A stretch of 64,000 nt of DNA from Aspidapion aeneum (lineage: Eukaryota; Arthropoda; Insecta; Coleoptera; Brentidae), in NCBI GenBank assembly GCA_963576565.1, contig OY755042.1:10179813-10243812 (forward strand), read 5' to 3'. The notes under the pieces were generated by a model, which worked only from the letters and a program-made list of their open reading frames with translations, made no database searches and was not told where the DNA came from. A program made the translations under genes and the position numbers. Positions 22,671-34,883 of the stretch are shown here, piece by piece. Positions within the stretch are counted from its first letter, which is position 1; each line of letters starts with the position of its first letter.

Positions 22671-23036
22671 GTTTAAATAACTATTATTTGTTTATTTTGT
22701 GGTGGAATGTCTCTGTATTTTATATTGTTTTTATAGCACACCTGTTTTTTTGACAATTGTTGTTTTGTGTTTAAAAAAAAATCATAACAATAATATACAG
22801 AGGTGAATAAGTAAGTTGCAATGAAGCAATGTAAGGTCACGTTTGAAAAACTTTTTTGCAGTATCTTGCAAATTAAGTTAAATCAAATGTGAGGTTCTTA
22901 TTAAAAAAATATTACTTAACGACTTCAAGTATAAATATGAATTGGTTTAAAAAATGTCCTCTTTGGAAAGGAAACAAATTTAGACAACTACTTAAGATTT
23001 GCATTTTTATGAATGTTGATACATATGTATTTTTAG

Positions 23037-23217
23037 AATGTTCGGGAGTTCATCGAAGTCTAGGCGTCCACTACAGTAAAGTTCGATCATTGACATTAGA
23101 CGCTTGGGAACCGGAAATCGTTAAAGTTATGGCAGAATTGGGCAACTCGGTTGTTAATAAGATTTATGAGGCGAATGTGCCTGAGAACTATGTTAGAGCG
23201 TCAGAACACTGTATTGG
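23037..23217 (+). CDS. CenB1A: ACAP/centaurin-beta ArfGAP, exon E6 (ArfGAP catalytic core)
   Basis: A 181-bp exon; the first two bases complete Glu and the last two (GG) begin Gly. It encodes ECSGVHRSLGVHYSKVRSLT, with the fourth zinc Cys and the catalytic arginine finger (HRSLG, window residue 251), then LDAWEPEIVKVMAELGNSVV and NKIYEANVPENYVRASEHC. All key ArfGAP residues are intact, so the domain should be active. The next exon is 19.6 kb away, because a 16.3-kb LTR element begins 28 bp after the donor (GTAAGT at 23218). Confidence 0.95.
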
Positions 23218-23245
23218 GTAAGTATTATACGCAGTGGCAGCCCGT

Positions 23246-24519
23246 TGTAACAGGAGCCTGCGTGTGACAGTGGTACTGTCACCTCAAGTGGCCAAAGCTT
23301 AAAGGTTGTAAACTACCAACTTAGGCTACAACTTATATAAATTATAAAAAGATTAAATGTTACTATATGTTATTAAATTTACACGATCTCGAAAGGGAAT
23401 TTGGCGGTTCTTGGAGGAAAAGTATGCTATAAACGTTTTTCTCAAATGCATAACTAATAGGATAATCATACATACCTTTTCAATTTTCTTCTTGCAGCTT
23501 CACACTTTCACTTCTAATATTTATTATTTAAATATCAAATTTTTACTACCATTGAACTTTTATATTCAAATATTTACACTTCTTAAACTTTTAGGTTTTA
23601 TAAACCTTTTATATATTTGTTGTAAATATATATATTTATCAACATCTTAAACGTTGATTGAATGAGTGAAACTATTCAATCAACTGTTTAATTTACTTAA
23701 TATTACTGTTTAGGTTTGGGATATGTTATTAATTAAAAATGCCGATTTTAGGGCAACGAATGGTTTGTATTTTGTTGATAAAAAACCATAAAACAGTTAA
23801 ACACATTATTTCAAAACACTGGAAACAGTAATAATTAATGACTTTACAATCAATAAACTCTAAAAGAAAAGACCAAAATAATTATGAATATTAAAGTTAA
23901 CAGTTTTATACAATGTTAAAATAATTGATAAATTTCCCCAGTTGAAATAAAACCCCCCCTTAAGAAGTGTAAATGAAAGTGTACCGTACTAGGCAACGAC
24001 AAACTAAAGAGTAAAATCCCTGACGACTTTCGAAAGTTTCCCGTCTCAGTTAAAGCGACCCTGCGCTTGAAGGGACAAATATCTTGGCGTTGATTGGCTA
24101 GAATTCTACTCCCTTTCACTTTGGCGAGAAAGAAATAGACTGCGCTTTAAGCGCTCCACTAAGAGATGAAATAGCAATGCAAGCCAGACTGAAAAACCCG
24201 TTAGAAAGGAAAATTACACAGTGTGTTTTTTTTTTAATTGAAAATAGTTTAAAATTTGTTTCCAGTTACAAAATAAGAATTATTTTGATGTTAGTGGCTC
24301 AAAGGACATATTAGCCGAATACAACTTTTATTAAAATACAGCGAACCTGAAAACATGCCTAAAAACAAGTCGCCGAGTTGCCATAAATTTTACTTAATCT
24401 TAACCTAGTCTTGCATATAATTAATGCTTGTTGATGACAAAAACAATATTTAATTAAAAATCTTTAAAAACTTATAAATGGCAAAAATACCATTTATGCT
24501 CAAATCCCGTTTTGTTACA
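23246..24519 (-). repeat. LTR (3' LTR of the minus-strand element)
   Basis: 1,274 bp, bounded by the short inverted repeat TGTAACA/TGTTACA. No base difference from 38246-39519 was seen in line-by-line comparison. It starts 28 bp into intron 6. A diverged solo copy is at 4761-5763. Confidence 0.92.
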
Positions 24520-24522
24520 TTA

Positions 24523-24531
24523 CTCCCCCCT
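24523..24531 (-). other. Polypurine tract of the LTR element
   Basis: Read on the minus strand: AGGGGGGAG, followed by TAA and then the LTR start TGTAACA. A G-rich purine run at this position is the expected plus-strand primer site and fixes the element's polarity. Confidence 0.75.
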
Positions 24532-27500
24532 GATTAAGTATAAACAATTTTTTTTAAACGCAAGTCGAAATAAAATGGTTTATAACAACAAGCATTAAGT
24601 AGTGCAGACAACACAAATCTAAACTAAAACTATAACGCTCTTCGTTTCCATTTTTCTTCTGTGGATGACGGTCAATAAACATTCTGGCTGGAAAAAACTT
24701 GAAGTTCCATTCTGGAACAAAACAGCAACACTGGATCAGGTACAACATCTTAGATCAGCTAGTCAGCAACAAACATGGTGAACGATCAGTAGATTCCAAA
24801 CAGTACTGAAAGAATCAGAATATCAGTGCAGCTTAATAACAACGATAACTTAAATTAAATGAGGGCAAAATAAAATTGACAAATAAACCGAAAAATATAT
24901 AGAAATATATAATATATATATATAACACATTGTTTGAAAACTACTACATTAAGGTATATATTATATACACGCTTATGCAGAAATCTTTGGAGACAAAAAA
25001 AAAGTGATTTAAGTTAACGTAAATAAATTAAGGGAGTCTCCAAACCAAACCGTTTCCTCCATAGTGTTAAACAAACACTAGGTACGCAGCAAGAGCTGAG
25101 TTTCCACATTGGCCATCTTTGAAATGAAGGATGAACAGCAGACTCTGTATTGAATTTGGAAAGAAGCAGTAGTGATGATGGCTGCTTGGCAGATCTATTG
25201 ACTTTAATGGTGGAATGGCTGCTTGGTTGATTAAACTGTTTGTGGAAGAAATTTGTTGGTTGGTTGATAACACTTTGCAATAGCTGACCTAAAAACAAAA
25301 TCATTTTAATACAAGAAAAACAATGTTTTTAATAACAATAAACCAACCTTATGTAAAACAAAATTAATTGTTTAAAAAAAATATATTATTTAAATTTAAA
25401 AAAAATTGAAAATTTTTGATTTTATGATTATATTTCATAAATACGTTTTAGGTGAGCTAAAACTAGTTAGACAGTAAAGAACCCACAAAAGGTTGTCTAA
25501 CCCAAAAAACGTGTTTGCATAAAAAAAACAAATTTTAAAACAAAGATACAAGTAAGAAATTACAAACACTAACTGAAATATTAAAATTGATTATTTTAAG
25601 ACTTTAAAATATATTTATACCAAATAAAAAAAAAATACGTTTAATTGACAATAATTTAAAAAAAAAATTCAAATATCAAAATTAATTTACAATAACGAGA
25701 AAAAAAAAACGTTTAGTTGACAATATTTGAAAAAAAATTTAAGTTGGTTTATTGTTTACAGTGTAATAAAAAACAACCCTACCAGGTTTACACAATAAAC
25801 TTTAAAACAAACATGGAATACTCTATCGAAACAAAACAAATAACTCATGTGATCGAAAGAACAACTGAAAAAAATACAAGTTAGCAAAACAAACACAAAA
25901 TGATACAAAAACTGAAATACAAGTTTTTATCATAGTTAAGATTTTAATGATACAAAAATTTTAAATTTTATAAAGAAAATCAAATAGAACAGATAGAGTA
26001 ATCTCAAATGAAACAAATTCACATAGATTTTTTTTAAGTAGAACAAATCCAAATATAATATTTTTTTATTAGAACAAATCAAATACAATGATTCAATATA
26101 GAACCAATCAATAAAAAAAAATCATGAACAAATGAAAACAGAACAAATCCAGCCAGATGAATATACACATTTTCAAAATTACTTAGAATAAAGCTCCTCC
26201 TAGAATTTTTACAGTTTTTCCGAAATTTCCTTCTAAATTTTTTTCCCTGAAACATTACCTGTTTCAATTTAAACTTTCTTTTCCATAGATCTTGCTAAAT
26301 AATTTTTCTTTAAACGTGAAAAATATTTTTCCGTTCAGATTGATTTTCGGTGTGATTTTAGTATGTTTCAAAATGATATGTTTGGTTTTTCATTTTCTAA
26401 CTAATTTCCATTTATTTTATTTTCCAATTAATTGTAAGCTGTTTTCACACAATTTTGAAAAACTAAGAACAGCAGCAAAACAAAGTAGGTTATTATTGAT
26501 GTCATTGTTTGAAAATTAGACATCTTTGCTTCAAAATACTTGACTTAATGTAAGCAAATGTTTTAAAATTTGACCAATTTAGGTTTTTATCGAATTTCAT
26601 ACACACATACACAGGTGGCGATAGACGATTTTAAAGTGCATGAATCAAAACAAACAAAATAAAATAAACTTAGTTGATAATAAAATTTTAAATAAAATTA
26701 TGTCTTATTATATTCCAATTGAAGCGAATGACAAAAAAAAATTAAACAAAAATGACAGTTGATGGTTGCTTCAATCGACTCTTTTTGGTGTTATGAAAAG
26801 AAAAAACTCTCTTGGGTGATAAACTCATTTCTTATTTTTCCAAAACTACTAAATAAGAACTATTTAGAGTCCAAGCAGGCAAGGGCTTACATCGAAAATA
26901 TGAAAAAAATAATACAAAAAAAATACTTTAAAATATTTTAGGTATAACATACTTTTTTTCCAATTTAATAAGTTGACAAAAAAAACAAAAGGTATCTTAA
27001 ACGATAAGGTTCTTTAGATAACGCAAGACTTAAAATGAGTAAATATTTAAAAAAAAAAAATAATAAAAATAATAATAAATGAAATAATGCTTGCTAATAT
27101 ACGAAAAATAAAAATATATAAATATAAAAACACTGATCTTAGAAAGACTAACTTTTACGATAAGTTTTTCCATAAACGATCAACTGGTGATTTAAAGGAT
27201 TTTATTATTTACACAAAAAGTATACATAAATACTTTTTGTTTATCATTAATGGAGCCAATCATGTATAGGCCTTAGTAACAACAAAATTACTTAAAGATG
27301 ATAATAGAAATAAAAATAGTACAAAAATAATAATTTAGGTGTTCTTGATTAATGCTATGACGTTATAGAGAATATTTTTATATTATCGATTAACTAGGAC
27401 AGCAAACAGAAAGGAACAAACTAACAAAAAAAACATTTTTAGAAAAGACAACACATTTTTGTGATTTGACATAGTTATACAGTCGTAGAAAAGTTCTACA

Positions 27501-30500
27501 AAAACAATTGTACTCATAGAGTAAAAGAGTGGAGAATGTTTTTTGTTTGTTTAAAATAGTGTAGATTTTAAAAAATATCAAAATAAAAAAAAGGATTATC
27601 AAAATTTATCCTCAAAATGGAATTTACTTGGCTTAAATGGTACAGACTGTACTTAAAGTTCGTATAGTCGAATATTTTCCATATAGGAGAAAACATAAAA
27701 AAAATAAAATATTGTTTTATTGATAAACAATACAAAAATTCAAAAATAGTTTTACACAATCAAATGTTATTAATTTGGATAATATTGATTTTATCAAGTT
27801 ATAATATAATGAGAAGAGAAAAAAAAATAGAAAAATGTATCTTAGCAATGTTAAGATTGCTATGATAATATCCAATTGGATTCAAAAATGACTTCAAAAT
27901 GGAAAAAAAAATATATATATATATATGTACATAAATCGAAAAATTTTAACCGTTGATGACGTAGTTTTTATTCGGTTTATGGGATCTTAGAAAAGCACTG
28001 ATTAAGAGCAAATGATCCCCATTTAAATAAAACAAAGCTTTTTGAAATAATGGACTCTAAAATATACTATATATAATCGATTTTACGTTAATACTTTAAC
28101 CATTACGTTACGTTGATTTACTATAACACACATATCCATCACAAAAGAACAAAACCAAAAGGCATGTGTGTATTTTAACAAAAAATAAAATGATATTTTG
28201 TTTTTTTAAAATATTACGAAAATAAAAAAAACAATTAAAAGTTTACAAAATATCTAAAATGTTCTGGTCACTAAAAAAAAATAATGACTTTACCAAAATA
28301 ATAAAAAGTTAAATATTACACTTTTTCCGTGTAACACAAAAAACAAGATTAAAATTACATATCTGACAGATGATTGATGCAGATATTATCTGAAAAGATA
28401 CAATTTACTTTTACTAAAGCAAAGTACAAAAGAGATTAAAGAATAACGGTATAGTTAGTTAGTCACTTATTACGCATAATTAAAAATTACAAAAATTCTG
28501 TACACTTATAGATATAACTGTGGCCATAACGCGATAGAGACACTGTCTCTAAGTCCAGCGATTGTTATGCCAACTACCAATCTCCACAGCTAATTAGCTA
28601 TTTTTTTATAAAATTTGTGCTTATGCACTTAGTTTTTATGGTAATTAGTTTGACGGATAACATTTTATAGAAAAAAAAACAGTTGTTTGCTGTACACTAA
28701 AAAAAAAATTTTTTTTTTATACAAAGATTTTATTTACTTGATTTTAAATATTTAATGCCATTAAGATGTTTTTTAATTTAAAACTTTCTAATTCAAATGA
28801 GACTTTTTCGTTAGTCTATAGGTGTTATCACTGCTAAAGCCAAAGACAGTGGTTTTATTTATAAAATATCAAGACAAAAGAAAATATACAAATTTCATAA
28901 TATAAATATTACCAAATGACATAAAGATTAGCTTAAATGGCTTATCGACCCTATAAAGTAAAAATAGTAAAAATTTGATCATAAAATGTTATAATGAAAG
29001 AAAATACTTCTTTATTCTGCTGTTCTTGTCTGTTTTTCCAATCTCTTATTTTTTCTTGATGTTAATATTTTCCAATATCACTTATGAAAATAAAACAGTT
29101 TTCTTTGATATGGCATGACTCAAGAGTCGTCTACTCTTTATGGTTGTATCTTCTAGGTTTTTCCTATTCCTATACTATTAAACACTACATTTCTAAAAAT
29201 CCTAACTTTTAGTTACTATCTCAAATATTATCTAATTAACCTATTTTTTAACCAAGTCAGAAAAATTGTCCAAATGTCTACCATAAAACCTGTTTTAAAA
29301 TAATATCCCATCATCACTTCAACACAGGTTCCTGCAAAAACATATAGTGACTCTTGTATACCAAATCTAAATCATGTTTCGTCATAATAAAAAAAATAGG
29401 TAGCTACCATTTTAAATTGAAAATTGTATTGTAAAATATAAAATTTATTCAACGACAACGCTTTTGTCTCCCTAATTAGAAAACCTAAGACACTGTGGAT
29501 TCAACACTAACAGGAAGTGGCCACCTTCACTGGAGTTAGAAAAACACAGGTGTATAACGAAGAAAGAAACTAGTCCAAATCTTCTTGTTAAATAAATTTT
29601 CCGGTCTATTGTTTATCCAGTATAACTCAAAAATGAGTTCCCGACATGACGAAATAGAAAATTACCTAGGTCTCTTACTGAAATCTACTAGGTGTGACGT
29701 CACTGTCTTCATTAACCTACCCTGATATAACTTTTTATTCGTTTCATAGGTAAAGTTTTACCTCTACCTTGAATAGTTTTTCCCAAATTTAAATTCCCAT
29801 TTTTACAAAATTATTTGACTTGAAAGAAACCCAAAAATCCAACCCATATATTTTTCCGCTGTTTTAGACCAGTTCACCTGTAGACCATGTAAGCTATAAC
29901 ATGACGATTATTAATTCAGTAGTTTTCTTGATAAAGATTGGTTAAAACATTTAACTGACTATACCGTAACCTTATCTTTCAAAATTGAGTTACGATATTA
30001 GGAGATACGGCAACAAACAAAACAAATATAGACCAATTGAAAATTTTAATTAAAGGTATACCATTGAAACACCCTCTCGAGTGGAGAAGAAAAATTCCCT
30101 AATTTACTCCTCAGCCTTCTTCTCAATGACTGGGGAGTTTAAAATCCAGCTAAAAACACTCATTCCATAAAAACATTTTATAAAATAATCTAAAATATAA
30201 TGATACAAACAGCGAAAAAATTAATTCGCCCTCGTCTTACAAAAAAACAACAAAAGAAAAAGAAAACGCGACGATTCCACTTGGCGAATTATTATTGGTC
30301 TATTGTTTTATAACATTCCTTATACATCAAAAGATGCATATAACAATCACAGATCCATTTTGCCATACCATATAGCCATATCAAAGTTACGTTAAAAGAA
30401 AATTCTAGGAAGCTTTAATTCAAAAATACTTCCCTCTCACATATTTACTCAACAGATAGTAATAGACTTTTGTCATTTATAAAAATATCAACAATTTTAG

Positions 30501-31361
30501 AACAAATAGTTTTTAAAAACTCTCAACTTGTTGGTTTGGTCATTTACAACCCAATACAAAACAATACAATTCCTGAAAATAAAAATAAAAATATTAATTA
30601 AGTAAAATTTTTTTTGAGGGAAGTCGAAGAATCGTAGACCTCTACAGTTGTTGAATGTCATGGTCTTCACCTATAAAAGAAAACGAAGTTATAGCACTAA
30701 TTTTATACATGGTTTTAACAAATATAATAAAACTTTTTCTTTAAAACATCATTTAATGAATTTATTATGCTTTTGACATAGTGTTTAGACACTGTTATTT
30801 TTCTTTTCATTAAAATCGGTCTCGTAGTTATTAAAAATTAAAACAAGTTTGTACAAATTTTAAATGAGTGCTCATAAATTACGAGGATTAGATGATAATT
30901 AAAAACGTTTTAGGCGAATAAAACAATAAAACCTCTACAAATGCAAAATTTTAAGTTAAACTGCTAAGGCATTGCTTAATTAATTTATGTTATATATGTC
31001 TATGTAATGATAGACAGGCTTGCTTTTGCAATGCAAGAGAAAAAAATATCTTTAGTGTCAAAATTGCAAATATTGAAACAAAAAAAAACTCAAAAACTTA
31101 AAACAAAGATTGTCCTTTTTGACATCGACGATCTAATCTAAAAACTCAAGAGAGAGATTGTCCCTTTTGACTTTCAGATTGATCCAGGATCTAGATTAAT
31201 GTTTTTTTTTATAGGTTTTTTTAATACGTGTGTAGCTTGAGCTATTACGAAAAAAAATTAAACTTTTTGCCAACGAATGGGTAGGGGATGAAATGTTAAC
31301 TACCTCTAATTCAGAAAAATTTATCGTTTATTTAAACAACTACACTTTCCATTCCATTCCA
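24532..31361. other. LTR-element interior, 3' part: non-coding
   Basis: Extremely AT-rich. The + strand is A-rich over about 25300-28500, so the element's sense strand is T-rich there. Open frames are short and unlike retroviral proteins. No double-hairpin, foldback or hAT-like copies seen, unlike the surrounding introns. Confidence 0.6.
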
Positions 31362-31720
31362 ATGGAAAGTGTCGAAATAGATGCAATAAGAAGATCAATG
31401 AGAATATCCAGAACTGATCATACAAGAAATGAGATCATAAAAGAAAGAATGGGAATCGAGGGAAGCATAACTGATGACATCACTAAAAGGCAACTGATAT
31501 GGTATGCCCATGTACAACGGATGAACGACAAAAGATTACCAAAACAGGTCCTAGAATGGCAACCAATAGGGCGCAGAAAAAGAGGGCGTCCTAAACTGGA
31601 ATGGCAACAGTCAATCCAAAGATCAATGAGTAAAATAAAAACCTGACGGAAGATGACTGTCATGATTGAAGGAGGCTTCGGACAACGTAGAAAAACGTTC
31701 TAAACCGACATAGTAGTAGT
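31362..31720 (+). pseudogene. Non-LTR ORF C-terminal fragment inside the LTR element
   Basis: Encodes ESVEIDAIRRSMRISRTDHT, ITKRQLIWYAHVQRMNDKRL and PIGRRKRGRPKLEW, then a stop at about 31643. It is the same family as the minus-strand copy at 39915-40300 and related to 10004-10490. It lacks RT and endonuclease domains. It lies in opposite orientation to the LTR element, and may be a cargo fragment or a nested insertion. Confidence 0.8.
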
Positions 31721-34641
31721 AAACAACTACTGTATAGAGTAAGTCCAACTACAGCAAAATAGTAATAACACATTAAAAAAACAGTCTTTTTAAAAAAAAG
31801 AAAGTAAGCTCTGATGATAATTGCATAAAAATTATATTTTATTTAAACAGGATAAGAAGATTACAAAAGTTAGCAAAGAAACGAATGTACTAAATCTTTT
31901 GGTTACCAAGATATTTACGTACGCAAGTTATTATATTGCTACGACAACTACAGTATAGAATCTCTGTGTGTAAATAACTTAAAACTTTTGAGATTCAGTG
32001 CTATTTACATATGCTAAGAATATCCTGGATGTATGTATCTATCCAACATTTTCTTGGAACACAAAGAAAAAAACGAATGAATACTAAAAAAAGAAAGAAA
32101 ACTTAAATTCGTTGGACACTAACACAAGGTGCGGTCAAAACTGTGAAGTAATTCGATTAACTGTGCAGAGAAAACTTAACTGAAAAATTATAGAACTTTA
32201 TGCTATGCTTAGCTAAGAAGGCATTGTGGTATTAGCACTTTTCAAAAAAAAAACATACAGTACGAAGTACGAAGTAGGCCTGGCAAATAGACTTTTCTTT
32301 TGGGCTACTTTTTGTTAGCAGTTGATAAAGATTACTATGATCAAAAAAAAAATACGTTAACAGATAAAACAAATCAAAATTATCGAACGAACATTTTCAC
32401 ATATCTTTTAAATCTTAACATGAACAAAAAAAAATACTAACCAATAGGTTTAAGTTTTAGTAATTATCTTAAACAAACATGAAGGTTTAAAAGCTCAAAT
32501 AACACGTTTAAGGTTAACAAAAATAGAAACAAAAGGTCTTAATTACTTCATGGTCTAATTTATAAAAATGAAATATAGTTTTAAAAAAAAAATGATAGAT
32601 AGAAATTTATGTAAGCTGTTTTCAGTACCTCACTGTACACGCGGGTCTATTGTGTAACACTGTGTTTTACACGACGTTGTACATAAAAGTAAAAAGTTTT
32701 TATGAAAAAGTTTATATCATATAGATATCAAAATACCAATTTTTTTTTTTTAGTTTGTAAATAAAAATCCTATATATTTTTTAATTTAACGCACAAAAAT
32801 CGTCACATGTGATGTGGTTACGAGAATATTAGGAATAATGTACATAAGCCATTGTTGTCTAGATTTAGCTGGCAAATCAAAAATAACCGACCGACCTTAA
32901 TGAAATTTAAATCAAGGAACTGCATTTCTCACTATAGATCTTTGTTTGAAAAATATAAATTTAATAGTACCCGTGAATGGAAAAAACAAACCCGGGTTTC
33001 ATGTTACCCACGGAAAAGTATGAGAGAAACAAAACTTTTTTTTTCACGAAAGCTTGTTTGACCTATAAATATATTATCATAGTTTAATTGATAGATACCG
33101 TAAAGTTAAATGTGAATAGATGCGTCAGACGCGGATCTACAGGAGGGTAAAAAAAAAAAGTGAAATTTCCCTCCCAAATCTTAAAATATATTTGTTTTGG
33201 ACACACATAATACAGTGGTCTGGACAATATGCAAAACAGTTCTATGCAATATTTATTATAATATTTCCTTCCCCAAATAAAATTCCGATACGCCACTGTT
33301 ATTTGTACAGACTAACGAAGTAGGCTACGAAAGGTTTTTTCCCAGATGTGTGTTTATTTTAAAAAATTCCAAACCATTTTTGGGTACCTATTAACACAAA
33401 GAATACTATCTTCTCTGTTCTAAATAAAAGACCTTTTGGAAATAACCATGTTTTATAATTTTGTTTAGCCAGATGTTTCAAGTGGTCTGGAATACTTTTA
33501 TAGCCTGTAAATTGATTTATGGGCCAAGAAGTTTTAATCTTCGAAATAAAAAATCAAAAAATATGAAATTAAATAACGGTTTTTTCCTTTAGAAACCTTT
33601 CTTGGATATTTAAAAAAAATGCAGCCTAAATAAAAAAAGTTTTACCATACTTAAATTGATTCAAGCAAATATACAGGGTATCTTTTTGCAACGGTATTTG
33701 CAATAATTTTCAAAAGTTGATTTTGATAGTTTTTCAAAATAGTTTATTTGCCTGAAACAAGAAGTCTTTATCATTAATTAAGTCAACTAATTATGTCTCA
33801 TTTTCTTACTACATCACATCCTATCTGATTTTAATTAATTTTATAACTAAGTTAGCTTATTGGTTATGTATAACCTAAATTTCCATATTTCCATATTGCG
33901 TTTTCTCTTTAACCAGTCTTTAATTATTAAATGGGAATTATGATATATTTATTTTAATAATTATTATTTATGCTAAATAATATTATTTTTAAGATTATGT
34001 ATAAAATTATTACTAACTCAAAATACGCGAGTTTTTATTTTAGGAAAAATATCAAATACCTTTATCCAATTTCAAAGGTCAAGTCAAATTTAGAAAAATA
34101 CATTGATTTATCACTATCTTTGGTTAAATTTTAGAAACAATTATTAGTACTTCTCTTATATAGTATGGAAAAGGAACTGCTAAGCAATCTTTTTAGGTTA
34201 TCTGGTGTTTTGGTGTAAACCTATATATTACATCAAACATGGTACTTTGATCTTATCGAATTTATTTATTTAAATTGTTTATATTTTTAGTTATTTAAAA
34301 TATGCTACTTAATTTGTATATCTTTTAATAAAAATCAATAATGTACCTATATAGTCATAAAGACATGGACATGACCTGTAAACTTGGTCTTTTTAATAAA
34401 AATTACAAGAAAATATCTTCTAGGTTCAAATTAATCAAAACGATTTCACTGTCACCAACTATAGTGACAACAAATTATCGTTGTAAAACAAGCAAAAACG
34501 GTTACGAAAAACCTTTACTGTGTTAGGACATTGATTTGTGGCTTTCTTTAGCCTTATGCAATAAAAATGCTGTGAGATTATGTTTTTTCCAAAAAATTAC
34601 TGTATGGCTTTACAAAATATTATTTCATTTAAGACATGGTC
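31721..34641. other. LTR-element interior, central part: non-coding
   Basis: AT-rich. At about 32990-33062 the sequence TTACCCACGGAAAAGTATGA...AAGCTTGTTTGAC resembles the right arm of the inverted repeat at 42334-42725. Nothing else recognised. Confidence 0.5.
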
Positions 34642-34651
34642 GATAGCACCA

Positions 34652-34873
34652 ATACATTTGTTAAATCGATCGTCTTTTTGTCAAACAAATGTATTGTAAA
34701 CTGGATACCTTGGGAAAATAAGAGGTGGTGGAAGACCACAAATGAGATGAGCGCACAATTTGAAGAAACATGCGGACTAGATGGATGAACACGGCGTCAT
34801 ACAGGAAAGAGAGGAAGATATTGAAGGAGGCCTATATCCAAAGATGGATCGAAGAAGGCTAAATAAATAGATA
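34652..34873 (+). mobile_element. Short 5'-truncated non-LTR retrotransposon tail
   Basis: A 10-bp direct repeat GATAGCACCA flanks it (34642-34651 and 34874-34883). The 3' half encodes MNTASYRKERKILKEAYIQR and WIEEG then stop, the C-terminus common in insect endonuclease/RT ORFs. It ends in a TAAATAGATAGATAG tail. Its left end forms a small hairpin (ACATTTGTT...AACAAATGT). It is nested in the LTR-element interior. Confidence 0.78.
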
Positions 34874-34883
34874 GATAGCACCA

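Noticed and set aside
23357..23650. 97-codon frame repeated at 38357-38650
   Set aside because: It lies inside both LTRs and is AT-rich without a recognised domain; duplication is explained by the LTRs.
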